Positions 24,094 to 34,983 are shown, numbered from the stretch's first letter. The stretch: DNA of 64,000 nucleotides from Desulfoscipio gibsoniae DSM 7213 (GCF_000233715.2 NC_021184.1:2132001-2196000), one strand, 5' to 3'. Notes: generated from the sequence alone by a model not told the origin. Translations and numbers: made by a program.

Positions 24094-26013
24094 TCATCTA
24101 TCTGACAATGCCCTGCCCGCAACACGTTTATCCCCCACCCGACGGGTGATTTTTTCCTTGTCCAGGTACTCAAGCAGCGGCAGCGCGTATTTGCGGGAAG
24201 TTTGAAGTATATCCCGCACTTCACCCAGCAATAATTCTCCCCTTTGGGCCAGGTGTTGTTTTATCAAGTTAGTTGCCTCTGAAAGCGCCCGCTGGTGGAA
24301 AAATAGGCCATCCGCAACTTTTACCAACGTACCCCGGGCCAGCAGGTAATTCAGCACTTCCTGGTCATCTTTAGTTATGCCCGCTTGCCGGGCTGCATCG
24401 CTCCAACCCGGTGGTTGGTACATGCCGGCCAGGTATATTTCCTCCAGACGTTTAACGCCGGTACTTAAGGCAGGTCCGGGCTGCGGTATAAAACCATGGG
24501 CGATTACACTATTAGCATGTAAATCGATATGACCGTTTTGTTCCAGGCAAACAAGCAGCATTTGAAATTGCTTGTTGTTAAGGGTGGGGAACAACCTGGA
24601 GCGCAGCTCCTCCTTGGGGTATCCCTCTCGCAGAGGGAATTTTTGGTGGTATTCCGTCAGAGCTTTTTTAATTTTGTCCGTCCATTCCGCTATTAACCGG
24701 CCGGATAGGTAAGCTTTTTCTCCTTCATGGGCCAGCTCCACGGCCCGTCCCTGATCAAGTAAATCCTGCAGTGCGCTGGCCGCAGTCTCTGCTGCCAGGC
24801 CGGTTCCTGAGATTAAATCGGACGGTGTGTATAGGCGGGCGCCAGCTGCCAGATATTGCTCAAGCAGTTCGGTGGGGGTGCCTTTTTCTGCGGTGGCCAG
24901 TGCTTCGATAAGCTCGTCCCGGTAGCGTTTATGCTTGACTGCTGTGGGGTCGATAACCAGCCCTCCGCCAATGGTGCGCATGGGTGAATAGGAGCGAATC
25001 ACCAGGTGGTCCCCTCTGGCCGTCGCTACCGGTTCTTCCATCTGCAGCTGAATATATGTTTCCGCACCAGGCTCCAGTTCTTCGCGGTCCAGCAGGATCA
25101 CCCTGCCCAGTACTTCCGCCGTGCCCAGGTATACCCGCACCCTGGCCCGGTGTTTTAATGGTTTGGGTGCACTGGATAAATACTGCAACTTAACGTCCAG
25201 CCGGTGAGCGGGGTGCAGGCTGCCCGATAAAGCTAAAACTTGACCGCGGTTCAGTTCACTGGTTTCCAGCCCGGATAAGTTGATGGCCACTCGCTGGCCG
25301 GCCTCGGCAGTATCCACCTTATGTCCGTGCACCTGAAGATTGCGCACCCGGTATACCCCGCCTGCCGGGTAAATCTGCAGGTTGTCCCCGGTTTTGATTT
25401 GTCCCGAAAGCAGCGTACCCGTGGCCACCGTGCCAAATCCTGTGACGGTAAAAACACGGTCCACGGGCAGGCGGGGCGGTCCCGCGGATTTATTTTCCTT
25501 TATATCAGCGGCCAATTGATCAATCACCAATTTCAGTTCGTCAATACCCTCACCGCTAACTGCAGATACGTTAATAAGGGGTGCTTTTTCCAGTACCGTG
25601 CCCTTAATAAAATCGCGGACATCTTCGGTGACCATATCCAGCCATTCTTCATCCACTAAATCCTTTTTGGTGATCACCACCACACCACGTTTAACATTGA
25701 GCAGCTGAATAATATCCAGGTGTTCCCTGGTTTGGGGCATGACTCCCTCGTCTGCGGCGATGACCAATAAAACAATATCTATGCCACCAACACCGGCCAG
25801 CATGTTTTTAATAAACCTTTCGTGACCGGGCACGTCAATGATGCCTGCGGTTTGACCGCTTGCCAGCTTGAGATATGCAAAACCTAATTCAATGGAAATA
25901 CCACGTTCCTTTTCTTCTTTAAGACGGTCGGTGTCTACGCCTGTTAGCGCTTTGATGAGTACCGTTTTACCGTGGTCCACATGGCCTGCCGTACCGATAA
26001 TGATATGTTTCAT
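24094..26013 (-). CDS. selB: Selenocysteine-specific elongation factor
   Basis: 639 residues. An EF-Tu-like GTPase part has G1 [12 protein letters not shown]3 [12 protein letters not shown] and G4 ITKKDL, then beta-barrel domains 2-3 and the C-terminal winged-helix domains (about 370-639) that bind the SECIS stem. It delivers Sec-tRNA to in-frame UGA codons. Its start overlaps the selA stop by 4 bases (26010-26013). The Sec formate dehydrogenase at 57761-60454 is a client in this window. selD and the Sec tRNA gene were not found here. Confidence 0.96.
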   Translation of the reverse strand: MKHIIIGTAGHVDHGKTVLIKALTGVDTDRLKEEKERGISIELGFAYLKLASGQTAGIIDVPGHERFIKNMLAGVGGIDIVLLVIAADEGVMPQTREHLDIIQLLNVKRGVVVITKKDLVDEEWLDMVTEDVRDFIKGTVLEKAPLINVSAVSGEGIDELKLVIDQLAADIKENKSAGPPRLPVDRVFTVTGFGTVATGTLLSGQIKTGDNLQIYPAGGVYRVRNLQVHGHKVDTAEAGQRVAINLSGLETSELNRGQVLALSGSLHPAHRLDVKLQYLSSAPKPLKHRARVRVYLGTAEVLGRVILLDREELEPGAETYIQLQMEEPVATARGDHLVIRSYSPMRTIGGGLVIDPTAVKHKRYRDELIEALATAEKGTPTELLEQYLAAGARLYTPSDLISGTGLAAETAASALQDLLDQGRAVELAHEGEKAYLSGRLIAEWTDKIKKALTEYHQKFPLREGYPKEELRSRLFPTLNNKQFQMLLVCLEQNGHIDLHANSVIAHGFIPQPGPALSTGVKRLEEIYLAGMYQPPGWSDAARQAGITKDDQEVLNYLLARGTLVKVADGLFFHQRALSEATNLIKQHLAQRGELLLGEVRDILQTSRKYALPLLEYLDKEKITRRVGDKRVAGRALSDR

Positions 26014-27449
26014 GAGGCAACACCTCCCTTGAGCACTCCGACCAGCACTTCTACCAGGGCGGTTTCTTCACCCGGTAAAAGGGTACGCACATCCAGCAGT
26101 AATTTCTCATCCTGCAGCCTGCCGATCACTGCGGGCTCCGCCTCCCGCAGGCTGGCGGCTAATTCAAAAACTGTCATGCAGCGGGGGGCAACTTCTACTG
26201 CCCAGGAGGGTAGATCGGCAGTGGGCAAAGCCCCTCCCCCCACTGCTGAAGGCGTTTGTACCGGGGTGAATAAAGCCTGGTCACCGGCTGCGGCGGTCAG
26301 CTCTGCACTTAAAGATTGTGCTCTTTGGCGCAATATATTGATGTCCGCGGTAAGCATATTCAGGGTGGGGATGCGCTGCCAGGCCGTTTGGAGGTCGATA
26401 TATTCCCGCAGGGTGGCCTCCAGGGCGGATACGGTAAATTTATCAATACGCACCGCCCTGGTGAGGGGGTTCTTTTTCATGCGATCCAGGTATTCCTTTT
26501 TACCTAAAATAATGCCCGCCTGGGGGCCGCCCAGCAGCTTGTCCCCGGAAAAAGTGACCACATCGGCACCGTCTTTGACCACTTGCTGCACAGTGGGCTC
26601 TGCAGGTAGCCCGCAGGTGCCCAGATTCACCAGTGACCCGCTGCCCAGGTCGGACATCACCGGTAGTTTGGTGTCCCGGCCAAGTTCAACCAGTTCGGCG
26701 ATGGAAGTTTCCCTGGTGAATCCCACTATGCGATAATTACTGGTATGTACATGCAACAATAATGCCGTTTCCGGGGTTATGGCCTTCTGGTAGTCGGTGG
26801 CATAGGTTTTGTTGGTGGCACCAACTTCCACCAGCCGGGCACCGCTCTGGGCCATTACTTCGGGTATGCGAAAGGAGCCTCCTATTTCCACCAGCTGCCC
26901 CCGGGAAACAATCACTTCCCGGCCCCGTGCCAGGGTGCCCAGAGCCAGCAGTACGGCGGCGGCGTTGTTGTTTACTACCAGCGCGGCCTCGGCACCGGTC
27001 AGTTGGGTAAGTAAATGTTCCACCGGGGCATAGCGCGATCCCCGTTTACCGGTGGCCAGATCCAATTCCAGGTTGGAATAACCCGATGCAGCATTATTAA
27101 TGGCTTGCCGGGCGCTTTCCCCCAGCACCGCCCGCCCCAGGTTGGTATGCAGCACCACCCCGGTGGCATTGAGCACCCGGCGCAGGTTGGGGCGGTTTTG
27201 GGAACGGGCACGGTAAACCGCTCTTTGTACAATTATGCCCATAAAAAAGTCCCGGGCCTGCTGTTCGGGCTGCTCCTGCAACCGGTTCGCCGCCAGTTCC
27301 TCTCTTAATTGAATAATGGTATCCCTAATTGCTTTTAGCACCAGCGGTCGTGGCACTGACCGGACCAAGTCCGCTATGACGGGATCTTTAAGCACCTCGT
27401 CCACCGCTGGTATCTGCCTTAGCAAGCGGGTATGGTTATTTACTGACAT
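26010..27449 (-). CDS. selA: L-seryl-tRNA(Sec) selenium transferase
   Basis: 479-residue PLP enzyme that converts Ser-tRNA(Sec) to Sec-tRNA(Sec) with selenophosphate. The PLP-binding Lys is in [16 protein letters not shown]. The N-terminal [12 protein letters not shown] and the [16 protein letters not shown] segment are typical. Length fits the family (about 460-480). It is the first gene of a selA-selB unit; AGGTTC gives only a modest ribosome site at the ATG. It is functionally tied to the in-frame UGA of fdhA. Confidence 0.96.
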   Translation of the reverse strand: MSVNNHTRLLRQIPAVDEVLKDPVIADLVRSVPRPLVLKAIRDTIIQLREELAANRLQEQPEQQARDFFMGIIVQRAVYRARSQNRPNLRRVLNATGVVLHTNLGRAVLGESARQAINNAASGYSNLELDLATGKRGSRYAPVEHLLTQLTGAEAALVVNNNAAAVLLALGTLARGREVIVSRGQLVEIGGSFRIPEVMAQSGARLVEVGATNKTYATDYQKAITPETALLLHVHTSNYRIVGFTRETSIAELVELGRDTKLPVMSDLGSGSLVNLGTCGLPAEPTVQQVVKDGADVVTFSGDKLLGGPQAGIILGKKEYLDRMKKNPLTRAVRIDKFTVSALEATLREYIDLQTAWQRIPTLNMLTADINILRQRAQSLSAELTAAAGDQALFTPVQTPSAVGGGALPTADLPSWAVEVAPRCMTVFELAASLREAEPAVIGRLQDEKLLLDVRTLLPGEETALVEVLVGVLKGGVAS

Positions 27450-27583
27450 ATAGAACCTCCCGATATTACTGTCCTAAACATTATATGGCAGCGGCACCTG
27501 CGGCGCAAGGGGACGGGCCATGTCGCAATTAAGCGGGTATGATTCTTATGCGGGGTGCAGTGAAAAACTTAACAACAAATATT

Positions 27584-28909
27584 TTAAATTCCGGCTCGCC
27601 GGCGTACTCGCTGAATGGCTTCACTGCATTGCTTCATTAAGTTAGTCTCGTCAATACTGGTTAACCGGCCATTCTCGTAAACTATTTGCCCGTCCACCAT
27701 AGTTAGTGTGACATCACTACTCCTGGCCTGGTAGATCAGCTGGCTGTAGATATTAGTGTCATCCACCGGCGCACAATGCAGATTGTTTAAATTAATCATA
27801 GCCAGGTCAGCTTTTTTGCCTACTTCCAGGGAACCAATTTGCTGTTCCAAGCCCATCGCTACAGCTCCTCCCAGTGTAGCCAGCTCAAATGTTTGCCAGG
27901 CAGGCATGGCCGTGGGGCCGTGCAGCGGCTTTTGGATTAAGGCCGCAGTGCGCATTTCCATAAACTGGTCCAAGTTATTATTACAGGGGGCACCGTCTGC
28001 CCCGATGGATACGTGAACGCCTTGCTCCAACATTTGGGGTATAGAGGCTATGCCCGAGCCAAGTTTGAGGTTGGAAGAGGGGCAGTGCACCACTCTAGTA
28101 CCGCTGCGACGCAATATCTCTATTTCCGTGCTATCCAGCCAGATGCAGTGAGCCAATATTAAATTGGTGCCTGTCATACCCAGGTGATCAAAATAAACGA
28201 CATTGCGCATGCCCCGCTCGGCCTGCACAATAGCGATTTCGTCCTGGTTTTCCGAGGCGTGGGTGTGCACCGCTACGTTGTAATGGCGGGCTAAATTTCG
28301 CACTTGAATAAGCATTTCTTCGCTGCAGGAAACGGCAAAGCGAGGGCTAAATGCGTAGAGCAGCCGACCTTCCCCGGCACCGTGCCATTTTTCCAGCAGG
28401 TCGACGCTTTGCTGTAGTGATGTGCTGGTTTGCTCCAGCAGATTGCCGACCCCTGCTGGACCGCAGTTCATCATGCATTTGCCGCTCATGGCCCGGATGC
28501 CGGCATCCACAATAGCTTGGAAGGCACATTCGGTGTGGTGCACCGTTTCCATATCTATAATGGCAGTGGTGCCGCCCCGGAATAGTTCGCCGATGCCCAA
28601 TAGAGCCGAGTAATAGATGGATGCGGGATCGTGAGCCGCTTCCAGGGGCCAGATGCGGGTTTGCAGCCAGTCCATTAAAAGCATGTCATCAGCCAGACCC
28701 CTGAAAAGTGTCTGGCAGAGGTGTACGTGGGTTTGGATCAGACCGGGAATGACCACTTGACCCTGGGCGTCAATAACCCGGTCGGCAGCATGGCTTGAGC
28801 TGTCAATGGCGGTGATGCGGTCGTTTTCCACCAGTAAGCTGCCCCGCAGTATTTGGCGGTCGGGGTTCATCGTTACGATAAGTGCGTTTTTAATTAATGT
28901 ACTGGACAA
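27584..28909 (-). CDS. Amidohydrolase, SAH/MTA/5'-deoxyadenosine deaminase-like
   Basis: 441 residues from a TTG start 10 bases after AGGAGG. Metal-dependent amidohydrolase of the MtaD/SsnA/TrzN group: metal ligands in THVHLCQTLFRGLADD (about 61-76), HTHASENQDE, LAHCIWLD and SIGADGAPCNNNLD. These enzymes deaminate adenosine-type nucleosides or related N-heterocycles. With SAM-dependent radical and methyl enzymes nearby (futalosine genes), deamination of 5'-deoxyadenosine, SAH, MTA or aminofutalosine is reasonable; the sequence alone cannot choose. It is a single gene. Confidence 0.82.
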   Translation of the reverse strand: MSSTLIKNALIVTMNPDRQILRGSLLVENDRITAIDSSSHAADRVIDAQGQVVIPGLIQTHVHLCQTLFRGLADDMLLMDWLQTRIWPLEAAHDPASIYYSALLGIGELFRGGTTAIIDMETVHHTECAFQAIVDAGIRAMSGKCMMNCGPAGVGNLLEQTSTSLQQSVDLLEKWHGAGEGRLLYAFSPRFAVSCSEEMLIQVRNLARHYNVAVHTHASENQDEIAIVQAERGMRNVVYFDHLGMTGTNLILAHCIWLDSTEIEILRRSGTRVVHCPSSNLKLGSGIASIPQMLEQGVHVSIGADGAPCNNNLDQFMEMRTAALIQKPLHGPTAMPAWQTFELATLGGAVAMGLEQQIGSLEVGKKADLAMINLNNLHCAPVDDTNIYSQLIYQARSSDVTLTMVDGQIVYENGRLTSIDETNLMKQCSEAIQRVRRRAGI

Positions 28910-29023
28910 TGAGTGCTATCCTCCTGGTACGTATAAATTGCGGTTGACAAACTATATTAAGCAGAGCTTCTCGCGTGGTTGTACAGATGGGTAATATGCC
29001 GTAAACACGGTCAAGCTATTTGC

Positions 29024-29698
29024 CTACGTCTTTTTTCTTTTACCCCGGTTGGCTTCTTCAAATCTGGTTAGCTTTGTTTTCCTACCAAAGATAACTATAA
29101 TATCGCCCTGTTTTAAGCGAGTGTTTGCTGTGGGCTGAACCGGTTCGTTACCTTGATACACCAGCATAACCCATATGCCAAACCGGTTGGAAGTGTTAAG
29201 CTCTTCCAATGTTTTATTCGCAAAGCCTTGTCCTACTTCCAGCTGTTCCACCACAAATCCCTGGGGCAGTTCCAGCATGTCAATTTCCGCCTCGGTGGAG
29301 ATAACGTGGGCCAGCCGGCGCCCCATATCCCGCTCCGGGAAAACAACCCTGTCCGCGCCCATCTTTTGTAGTACATTGCCTCTTCTTTGATTGGGTGCTT
29401 TCACCGATACCGGTACTCCGGCATCCTTTAAAATGCTGGTGGCTATTAAGGCACCTTCAAAATCTGCCCCTAAAGCCACCACTGCCTCATCAAAATTTTT
29501 TTCTCCGACAATTTTTACTAATTCCTCATCATCATCTCCTACGTCAAGAACAGCGCCTGAAACAACCATATCCCGCACATCATCCAAGTTTTCTTCATCC
29601 AGGTCAATGGCAAAAATATCGTGTCCTCTGTCATATAGCCCTTCGATAACGCCCCGGCCGAAACGGCCTACACCGATAACCAGCACGGATTTTTTCAC
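29024..29698 (-). CDS. trkA: TrkA/KtrA-type potassium channel regulatory subunit
   Basis: 224-residue RCK protein: Rossmann N-domain with VIGVGRFGRGVIEGLYDRGHDIFAIDLDEE (nucleotide-binding GxGxxG), then a TrkA_C domain (about 140-215) ending LKQGDIIVIFGRK. It gates the TrkH/KtrB-type pore in response to nucleotides (ATP/NAD or c-di-AMP in relatives). It follows the pore gene by 39 bases on the minus strand. The single RCK copy and the length (about 220) are KtrA-like instead of the double E. coli TrkA. Confidence 0.93.
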   Translation of the reverse strand: MKKSVLVIGVGRFGRGVIEGLYDRGHDIFAIDLDEENLDDVRDMVVSGAVLDVGDDDEELVKIVGEKNFDEAVVALGADFEGALIATSILKDAGVPVSVKAPNQRRGNVLQKMGADRVVFPERDMGRRLAHVISTEAEIDMLELPQGFVVEQLEVGQGFANKTLEELNTSNRFGIWVMLVYQGNEPVQPTANTRLKQGDIIVIFGRKTKLTRFEEANRGKRKKT

Positions 29699-29737
29699 TG
29701 ATCTAATACACCTTCCTAAAAATTATAATTCTGATGC

Positions 29738-31051
29738 TCATCCAATAAGAATATCCTCTTTCATATAATGGGAGCGGCGCTTTTCTTTGCCGGCCAGCAC
29801 CACCACCACTGTTAAAACACCAATACGGCCCACAAACATTACTAGCCCGATCAGCGCCATTCCAAAGGGGGATAAATGAGATGTTATACCCGTGGATAAG
29901 CCCACCGTGGCCATTGCCGAGACCACTTCAAACAGTACCGGCACCAGCGGCAAACCTTCCACAATCATAAGCAGTAATGTAATGATCGCCACCAGCATAC
30001 CGGCCATGACCACCACCGTAAAGGCTTTGGTTACACTTTCCGGAGCGATTTCCCTTTCAAAAAGCACCACTGCTTTTTTACCCCGTACAATGGACCAAAC
30101 GGCCAAAACAACCGTGCCAAAGGTGGTTGTTTTAATCCCTCCACCTACGGAACCCGGGCTGGCCCCAATGAACATCATTATAATCATTAAAAAAATAAAG
30201 GGCTCGCTCCATGACATGATCGGAACGGTGGTAAATCCGGCGGTGCGGGTAGCTGCTTGAAACAGGCTGATCACAATCTTATCCTCCGGAGGTGCGCCCG
30301 CCAGAGTGTGGTTATATTCACTGGCCAAGAAAAAAATACTTCCCAACAGGGTAACTGCTCCGGTAACCAGTAATACCATGCGGCTGTGCAAGCTTAGCCT
30401 GTGCCATTTGCGCACCAAAAACAGTTCTTGTAAAACAACAAAGCCCAGGCTGCCCAGGATAATCAGGGCAATCATCACCAGATTGATACCCAGGTAATCG
30501 CGGAAAGGTTCCAGGCTTTGCCCGGTTAGGTCAAAGCCCGCACCGTTAAATGCGCTTACCGCATGAAATACTACGAATAACAGCCCTTCAATTAGGCCGT
30601 TATCCCATACGCCGGGAAAAAGAAAGGCTAATATAACAGCACCAATGCTTTCCAGCACCAGAGTCAGTAAAAAGATATTCAGCACCAAGCGAATTACTCC
30701 GGACATGCTAAAATAATTGCGGTCCTGTACAACCAGCAGGCGGTGGCCAAGATGGATACGCAGTCCCAGCATGGCCAGTATGATGGTGGCCAGGGCCATA
30801 AGTCCCAACCCGCCAATTTGTATCAAAATCATGATTACCATATGCCCGAACATGGTCCAGTGGGTGGCTGTGGTGACCACCGTAAGCCCGGTTACCGTGA
30901 GGGCGGAGGTGGCGGTAAACCAGGCCTGTACTAGATTTGCCGGTCCAGGTTCGGTGGATGCTATAGGCAGCAAAAGCAGCAGCGTACCCACCAGGTCTAC
31001 CAGTGCATAGCTAATCAGCAGCAATTGCCCTGGTTTAAGTTTCTTGTACAT
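29738..31051 (-). CDS. trkH: TrkH/KtrB-type potassium uptake pore
   Basis: 437-residue membrane protein of the Trk/Ktr superfamily with four repeated M1-P-M2 units. Selectivity-filter stretches: ALTVTGLTVV, FNGAGFDLTGQS, TRTAGFTTVPI and AMATVGLSTGITSHLS. The length is KtrB-like. It transports K+ (with Na+ or H+) under control of the TrkA/KtrA subunit encoded downstream. No ydaO-type c-di-AMP riboswitch was recognised in the 300 bases upstream. Confidence 0.94.
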   Translation of the reverse strand: MYKKLKPGQLLLISYALVDLVGTLLLLLPIASTEPGPANLVQAWFTATSALTVTGLTVVTTATHWTMFGHMVIMILIQIGGLGLMALATIILAMLGLRIHLGHRLLVVQDRNYFSMSGVIRLVLNIFLLTLVLESIGAVILAFLFPGVWDNGLIEGLLFVVFHAVSAFNGAGFDLTGQSLEPFRDYLGINLVMIALIILGSLGFVVLQELFLVRKWHRLSLHSRMVLLVTGAVTLLGSIFFLASEYNHTLAGAPPEDKIVISLFQAATRTAGFTTVPIMSWSEPFIFLMIIMMFIGASPGSVGGGIKTTTFGTVVLAVWSIVRGKKAVVLFEREIAPESVTKAFTVVVMAGMLVAIITLLLMIVEGLPLVPVLFEVVSAMATVGLSTGITSHLSPFGMALIGLVMFVGRIGVLTVVVVLAGKEKRRSHYMKEDILIG

Positions 31052-31360
31052 TTTTACCTCTGATTATTAATATGGAATGCAAGTTGCAAGTTCTTCTACA
31101 CTTATCGAGTTAGACGACGCCCACCGTTCCCATTATTTTTTGCCTGACATAATAATTATTTCTGTATATTAGCAAAGTAATTACCATTATCTTTACTTCT
31201 AGCAGTATCGTTTAGCATAGCAGTTTATCAGAACGGTCGAGACATCCAATATACAATCTTAGTTTTTAGAATAACAAAACATCAAGGTAGTCGCAATGAG
31301 TAAAGTAAAAAAACGAACACTTCTGTACGGCATTTATTTGGTACAGGGCATTGTGGTGGT
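31052..31360. other. Intergenic stretch without a recognised gene
   Basis: 309 A/T-rich bases between the acyl-CoA synthetase gene (ending at 31361) and trkH (starting at 31051), both on the minus strand. No convincing ORF, hairpin with T-run, or known riboswitch pattern was seen. It must carry the trkH promoter. Confidence 0.5.
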
Positions 31361-33511
31361 TTACTCCAAAACGATTATTGCATCGGCGGCGCAGGCACCC
31401 CGGCCTTCGGAAAACACAATCAGCGGGTTGATGTCCAGCTCGGCAATTTGGGGAAAGTCCTGGGCCAGGCGGGACACCCGCTGGATAACCTCAACCATTG
31501 CTATTTTATCGGAGGGCGGCATTCCCCGCAGGCCATCCAGCACGCGCCTGCCTTTTAATTCTTCCAACATCTCCATGGCGTCCAGCGGAGCCACGGGTAC
31601 CACCCTCAGGGCTGCATCCTTCAGCGCTTCCACAAATATGCCCCCCATACCCACCAGCACTGTGGAGCCAAATACGCTGTCCCGGGCAATACCTACGATC
31701 ATTTCGATACCGGCGGGCAGCATTTGCTGTACCAGCACACCCTTGATATCCGCATCGGCCTTGTAGGCCCGGGCGTTATCCAGCAGGCGGTTAAATCCAC
31801 TGCGTACTTCATCCGGTGTATTTGCGTTTAATAACACTCCCCCGGCATCAGTTTTATGCAGTATATCAGGTGACTCTATTTTCATAACCACAGGGTATCC
31901 GATGGCCTCAGCTGCATCTGCGGCTTCTTCCCCGGTAGTGGCTAATTGTTCCCGTGTGGTGGGTATGCCATAGGCTTGCAGTAATTGCTTAGCTGAGTGC
32001 TCGGATAATTTAGCACCACGTGGTAAATTACCCAACAAAGCCGCTACCTTTTCCCTGGCGTCCGATGGCACTTCCGGCGCTACAAGCTTGCTTTTCCGGC
32101 GGGACCGGACAAAATTGTGATAATCGGCCAGCGCGGCCAGTCCTTTGACTATGGAATCCAATTCCCGGGCCGCGGGGGCCAGCTGGCTGTTCATGTATTG
32201 CAGGGCCTCAAACACTGCTTTATCGGGGCCCCAGGTCAGGTTGAAAACCGGTTTATTTGTTTGTTGTGCCACCCTGATCATCTGATCAAGGTTGCCCTTG
32301 TCCCCCAACTCTGTCCAGTAGGCCACGATCATCATATCCACCTGGGGGTCGTTGATGACAATTTGGGCACATTGTTCCAACAGGCCGGGTTGGGTCATGA
32401 TAGCCGAGGTGATGTCCACAGGATTGGCGGTGGAAGCAAAGTCGGGTAACAGCGCTGCCAGAGCCGACCTGGTTTTATCCTGAAGGGTTACCACTTCCAG
32501 CCCGTAGTGAGCGCATTTGTCCGCCAGCATAACGCCGATGCCGCCCGAGCTGGCTATGATGGCCACCCGCTTGCCCCGGGGTATTTTCCCGTTATGTAGC
32601 AGGGATAGCATGTTTTGAAATTCTTCCAGGCTTTCTACTCGAACAACGCCTTTTTGCTTAAACACGGCACTGTATACTTTTTCTGAGCCCACCATTGCTC
32701 CGGTATGGGAGGCGGCGGCCCGGGCTGACGCAGGGTAGCTGCCTGCCTTCATCAGCAGGACAGGTTTTTCATTGGCCAAAGCCATATCCAGAGCATTTAA
32801 AAATTTAGGGCCGTCCTTGACGCCTTCCAGGTAACCGCCGATCACCCGGGTATGAGCATCGGCAGCCATGTAGCCCAGGTAGTGGGAAAACTCCAAATCC
32901 GCTTCGTTACCGGTGCCGACAAAATGACTGAAGCCATAGCCCTTTTCCTTGACTATCTGGAAAATGGCCACTCCGAAGCCGCCACTTTGGGAGATGAAGC
33001 CCAAGTAATCTGGTACCAGCACTTTTGTGGGCAGCTCGGTAATAAAAAAATTAGCCATCAGTGCGTTACGGGCACTAAAAATGCCCATGCAGTTGGGTCC
33101 GCAGACGCGCATGCCGGTTGACCGGGCCAGCGCGGTTATTTGCTGCTGAATGGCCGCACCATCGGCGCTTACTTCGGCAAAGCCCGAAGTAAAAATGATT
33201 ACCCCCCGGACTCCTTTGTCGGCGCATTCTTTTAGAGCGCCCATGGTCATGTGGGCCGGCACCGCAATAATACACAAATCTACCTGGTCCGGGATATCCT
33301 GCAGTGTAGGGTAACAGGGTAAGCCATGCAATGTATCGTAATTGGGGTTCACCGGGTATACCCGCCCCTTAAAACCGTAGCGGGTCAGGGAGACCAGCGG
33401 TTGGCCGCTGGGTTTGGCAGGGTTTTGAGATGCTCCGATAATAGCGATTGAGTTGGGCTGAAAAAGGGGTGTTAGACTATTTAATTCATTCTTTAAATCT
33501 GCCGTAATCAT
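31361..33511 (-). CDS. ADP-forming acetyl/acyl-CoA synthetase-like protein (fused alpha-beta)
   Basis: 716 residues. CoA-binding domain (about 10-140: IAIIGASQNPAKPSGQPL...), succinyl-CoA-ligase-like domain with the likely phospho-His region (about 150-460), and a C-terminal ATP-grasp domain (about 490-716: AYGIPTTREQL, YPVVMKIESPDILHKTDAGGV, and FVEALKDAALRVVPVAPLDA). This matches the single-chain NDP-forming acyl-CoA synthetases, which interconvert acyl-CoA plus ADP and phosphate with acid plus ATP. Relatives also include protein acetyltransferases with a GNAT domain, which is absent here. Ribosome site GGAGGAGG. Confidence 0.9.
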   Translation of the reverse strand: MITADLKNELNSLTPLFQPNSIAIIGASQNPAKPSGQPLVSLTRYGFKGRVYPVNPNYDTLHGLPCYPTLQDIPDQVDLCIIAVPAHMTMGALKECADKGVRGVIIFTSGFAEVSADGAAIQQQITALARSTGMRVCGPNCMGIFSARNALMANFFITELPTKVLVPDYLGFISQSGGFGVAIFQIVKEKGYGFSHFVGTGNEADLEFSHYLGYMAADAHTRVIGGYLEGVKDGPKFLNALDMALANEKPVLLMKAGSYPASARAAASHTGAMVGSEKVYSAVFKQKGVVRVESLEEFQNMLSLLHNGKIPRGKRVAIIASSGGIGVMLADKCAHYGLEVVTLQDKTRSALAALLPDFASTANPVDITSAIMTQPGLLEQCAQIVINDPQVDMMIVAYWTELGDKGNLDQMIRVAQQTNKPVFNLTWGPDKAVFEALQYMNSQLAPAARELDSIVKGLAALADYHNFVRSRRKSKLVAPEVPSDAREKVAALLGNLPRGAKLSEHSAKQLLQAYGIPTTREQLATTGEEAADAAEAIGYPVVMKIESPDILHKTDAGGVLLNANTPDEVRSGFNRLLDNARAYKADADIKGVLVQQMLPAGIEMIVGIARDSVFGSTVLVGMGGIFVEALKDAALRVVPVAPLDAMEMLEELKGRRVLDGLRGMPPSDKIAMVEVIQRVSRLAQDFPQIAELDINPLIVFSEGRGACAADAIIVLE

Positions 33512-33643
33512 TTAAAGCCTCCTCCTGGATGTTACAATGAATTGGTATTCACCATCTTTTGGGTTATTGTACCATAAAAATGTAACTAAAGGTGACAAAA
33601 TGTAACAAGTTGTTTAAAATGCTCTGCTCAGCATAAAACTCAA

Positions 33644-33673
33644 ATCCCCGCATCCGTTAAACGGTGCGGGGAT
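33644..33673 (-). terminator. Terminator of the menaquinone operon
   Basis: ATCCCCGCA (33644-33652) pairs with TGCGGGGAT (33665-33673), with inner CCGT/ACGG pairs. On the minus strand TTGAGTTTTA follows. The mqnC stop codon at 33657 lies inside the stem. Confidence 0.6.
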
Positions 33674-34751
33674 CAGTGAATTCTTTGATGATGGTGTAGT
33701 CGGTGCGCCGCTGGGCGGGTATAAAACCGGCATCGTAGATGCACCGGTGGATTTCTTCCAGAGGTACCCGGTAGGTTACCCCGGCGGCCCGCACCACGTT
33801 TTCTTCCAGCATGGTGCTGCCAAAGTCATTGGCGCCAAAGGTTAGGGCGAGTTGGGCGATTTTGGCGCCCTGGGTGACCCAGGAGGCTTGAATATTGGGT
33901 ATGTTATCTAACATAATGCGTGCTACGGCCACTGTTTTCAGGTAATCCACCGCTCCGGCCACAGTCCCTCCCAATTTGGTATTACGGGGTTGGAAACTCC
34001 AGGGGATAAAAGCGGTGAATCCGCCGGTGGCATCCTGTTGTTCTCGCACCCGTACCATGTGCATTACCCGTTCGGAGGTGGTTTCCACATGCCCGAACAT
34101 CATGGTGGCAGTGGTTTTCATGCCCAGGTGGTGGGCGCTGTCCATAACATCCATCCACAGTCGCCAGCTTATCTTGTTGGGGCTGATGATCCGGCGCACC
34201 CGGTCTACCAGTATTTCGGCACCGCCGCCGGGCAGCGAATCCAGCCCCGCATCTTTTAGCCGGGCCAGCACCTCAGTGATGGACCGTCCCGACTTACGGC
34301 ATAAGTGTATAATCTCCGGTGGAGAAAAAGAATGAATGTGGATGTGAAACCGTTCTTTTATGGATTGCAGCATATCCACATAATAATCAATGTTTAAAGC
34401 GGGATGCAGGCCTCCCTGGATAAGCAGTTCAGTACCGCCTACAGCCAGAGTTTGTTCTATTTTTTCAAAAAGGGCGGCCTTATCCAATATATAGGCGTCT
34501 GGATCGCCGACGCTGCGATAAAAGGCACAAAAGCGGCACTGGCAGGTACACACGTTGGTGTAGTTGATATTGCGGTCAATAATGTAGGTGACCCTTTGCT
34601 GTGGGTGCAGCCGCTGCCTGATAGTGTTGGCCACGTGACCCAATTCAAGTAATTCGCCTTTTTCCAGCAAGATGGAACCATCCACAGCGGATAGTCGCCT
34701 GCCGGACAGGGCTTTTTGCAGTAGATCGGGCACTTCCGGTGCAGTATGCAA
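33657..34751 (-). CDS. mqnC: Cyclic dehypoxanthinyl futalosine synthase (radical SAM)
   Basis: 364 residues. Radical SAM cluster motif C-x3-C-x2-C in NINYTNVCTCQCRFCAFYRS (about 65-84); then LIQGGLHPALNIDYYVDM, LDSLPGGGAEILVDRVR and FIPWSFQPRNTKL, which mark MqnC against MqnE. It cyclises dehypoxanthine futalosine in the futalosine route to menaquinone. It is the last gene of the operon, 284 bases after mqnA; the gap holds palindrome copy 2 and a short direct repeat, so it may also have its own transcript. Confidence 0.95.
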   Translation of the reverse strand: MHTAPEVPDLLQKALSGRRLSAVDGSILLEKGELLELGHVANTIRQRLHPQQRVTYIIDRNINYTNVCTCQCRFCAFYRSVGDPDAYILDKAALFEKIEQTLAVGGTELLIQGGLHPALNIDYYVDMLQSIKERFHIHIHSFSPPEIIHLCRKSGRSITEVLARLKDAGLDSLPGGGAEILVDRVRRIISPNKISWRLWMDVMDSAHHLGMKTTATMMFGHVETTSERVMHMVRVREQQDATGGFTAFIPWSFQPRNTKLGGTVAGAVDYLKTVAVARIMLDNIPNIQASWVTQGAKIAQLALTFGANDFGSTMLEENVVRAAGVTYRVPLEEIHRCIYDAGFIPAQRRTDYTIIKEFTDPRTV

Positions 34752-34808
34752 TTGTTTGCCACCTGCCTTGTAATTACTTTTTTTTAGCTTGTTCGAAAAG
34801 TACGCTTT

Positions 34809-34867
34809 GGTGCCGGGTGTTGAAAGGTTGAAAATCTAAGATTTTCAACCTTTCAACACCCGGCACC
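34809..34867. repeat. Palindromic repeat element, copy 2
   Basis: Same 28-base arms as at 14943-15001 (arms 34809-34836 and 34840-34867); only the 3-base loop differs (TAA instead of AAA). It lies between mqnA and mqnC. In both places GAACAAAGCT follows the element within about 20-30 bases. Confidence 0.9.
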
Positions 34868-34935
34868 TATCAGAGCGACGAAAGCTTTGAGGAACAAAGC
34901 TATTGGGAAAAAGTGAGTACTGCATAAGTTAACCA

Positions 34936-34983
34936 ACTTAAAAACTCGAAGTGTATCCACGCACTTAAAAATTCGAAGTGTAT
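34936..34983. repeat. Two-copy 21-bp direct repeat, 27-bp period
   Basis: ACTTAAAAACTCGAAGTGTA at 34936 recurs at 34963 with one C-to-T change. A short inverted repeat CGGACT/AGTCCG (34990-34995, 35011-35016) follows. The region is between mqnA and mqnC and has no gene. Confidence 0.7.

Noticed and set aside
25972-26736. 254-residue open frame on the plus strand
   Set aside because: Antisense to selA and selB; low-complexity translation with no ribosome site.
31052-31360. ydaO-type c-di-AMP riboswitch upstream of trkH
   Set aside because: None of the conserved aptamer segments could be found by eye.
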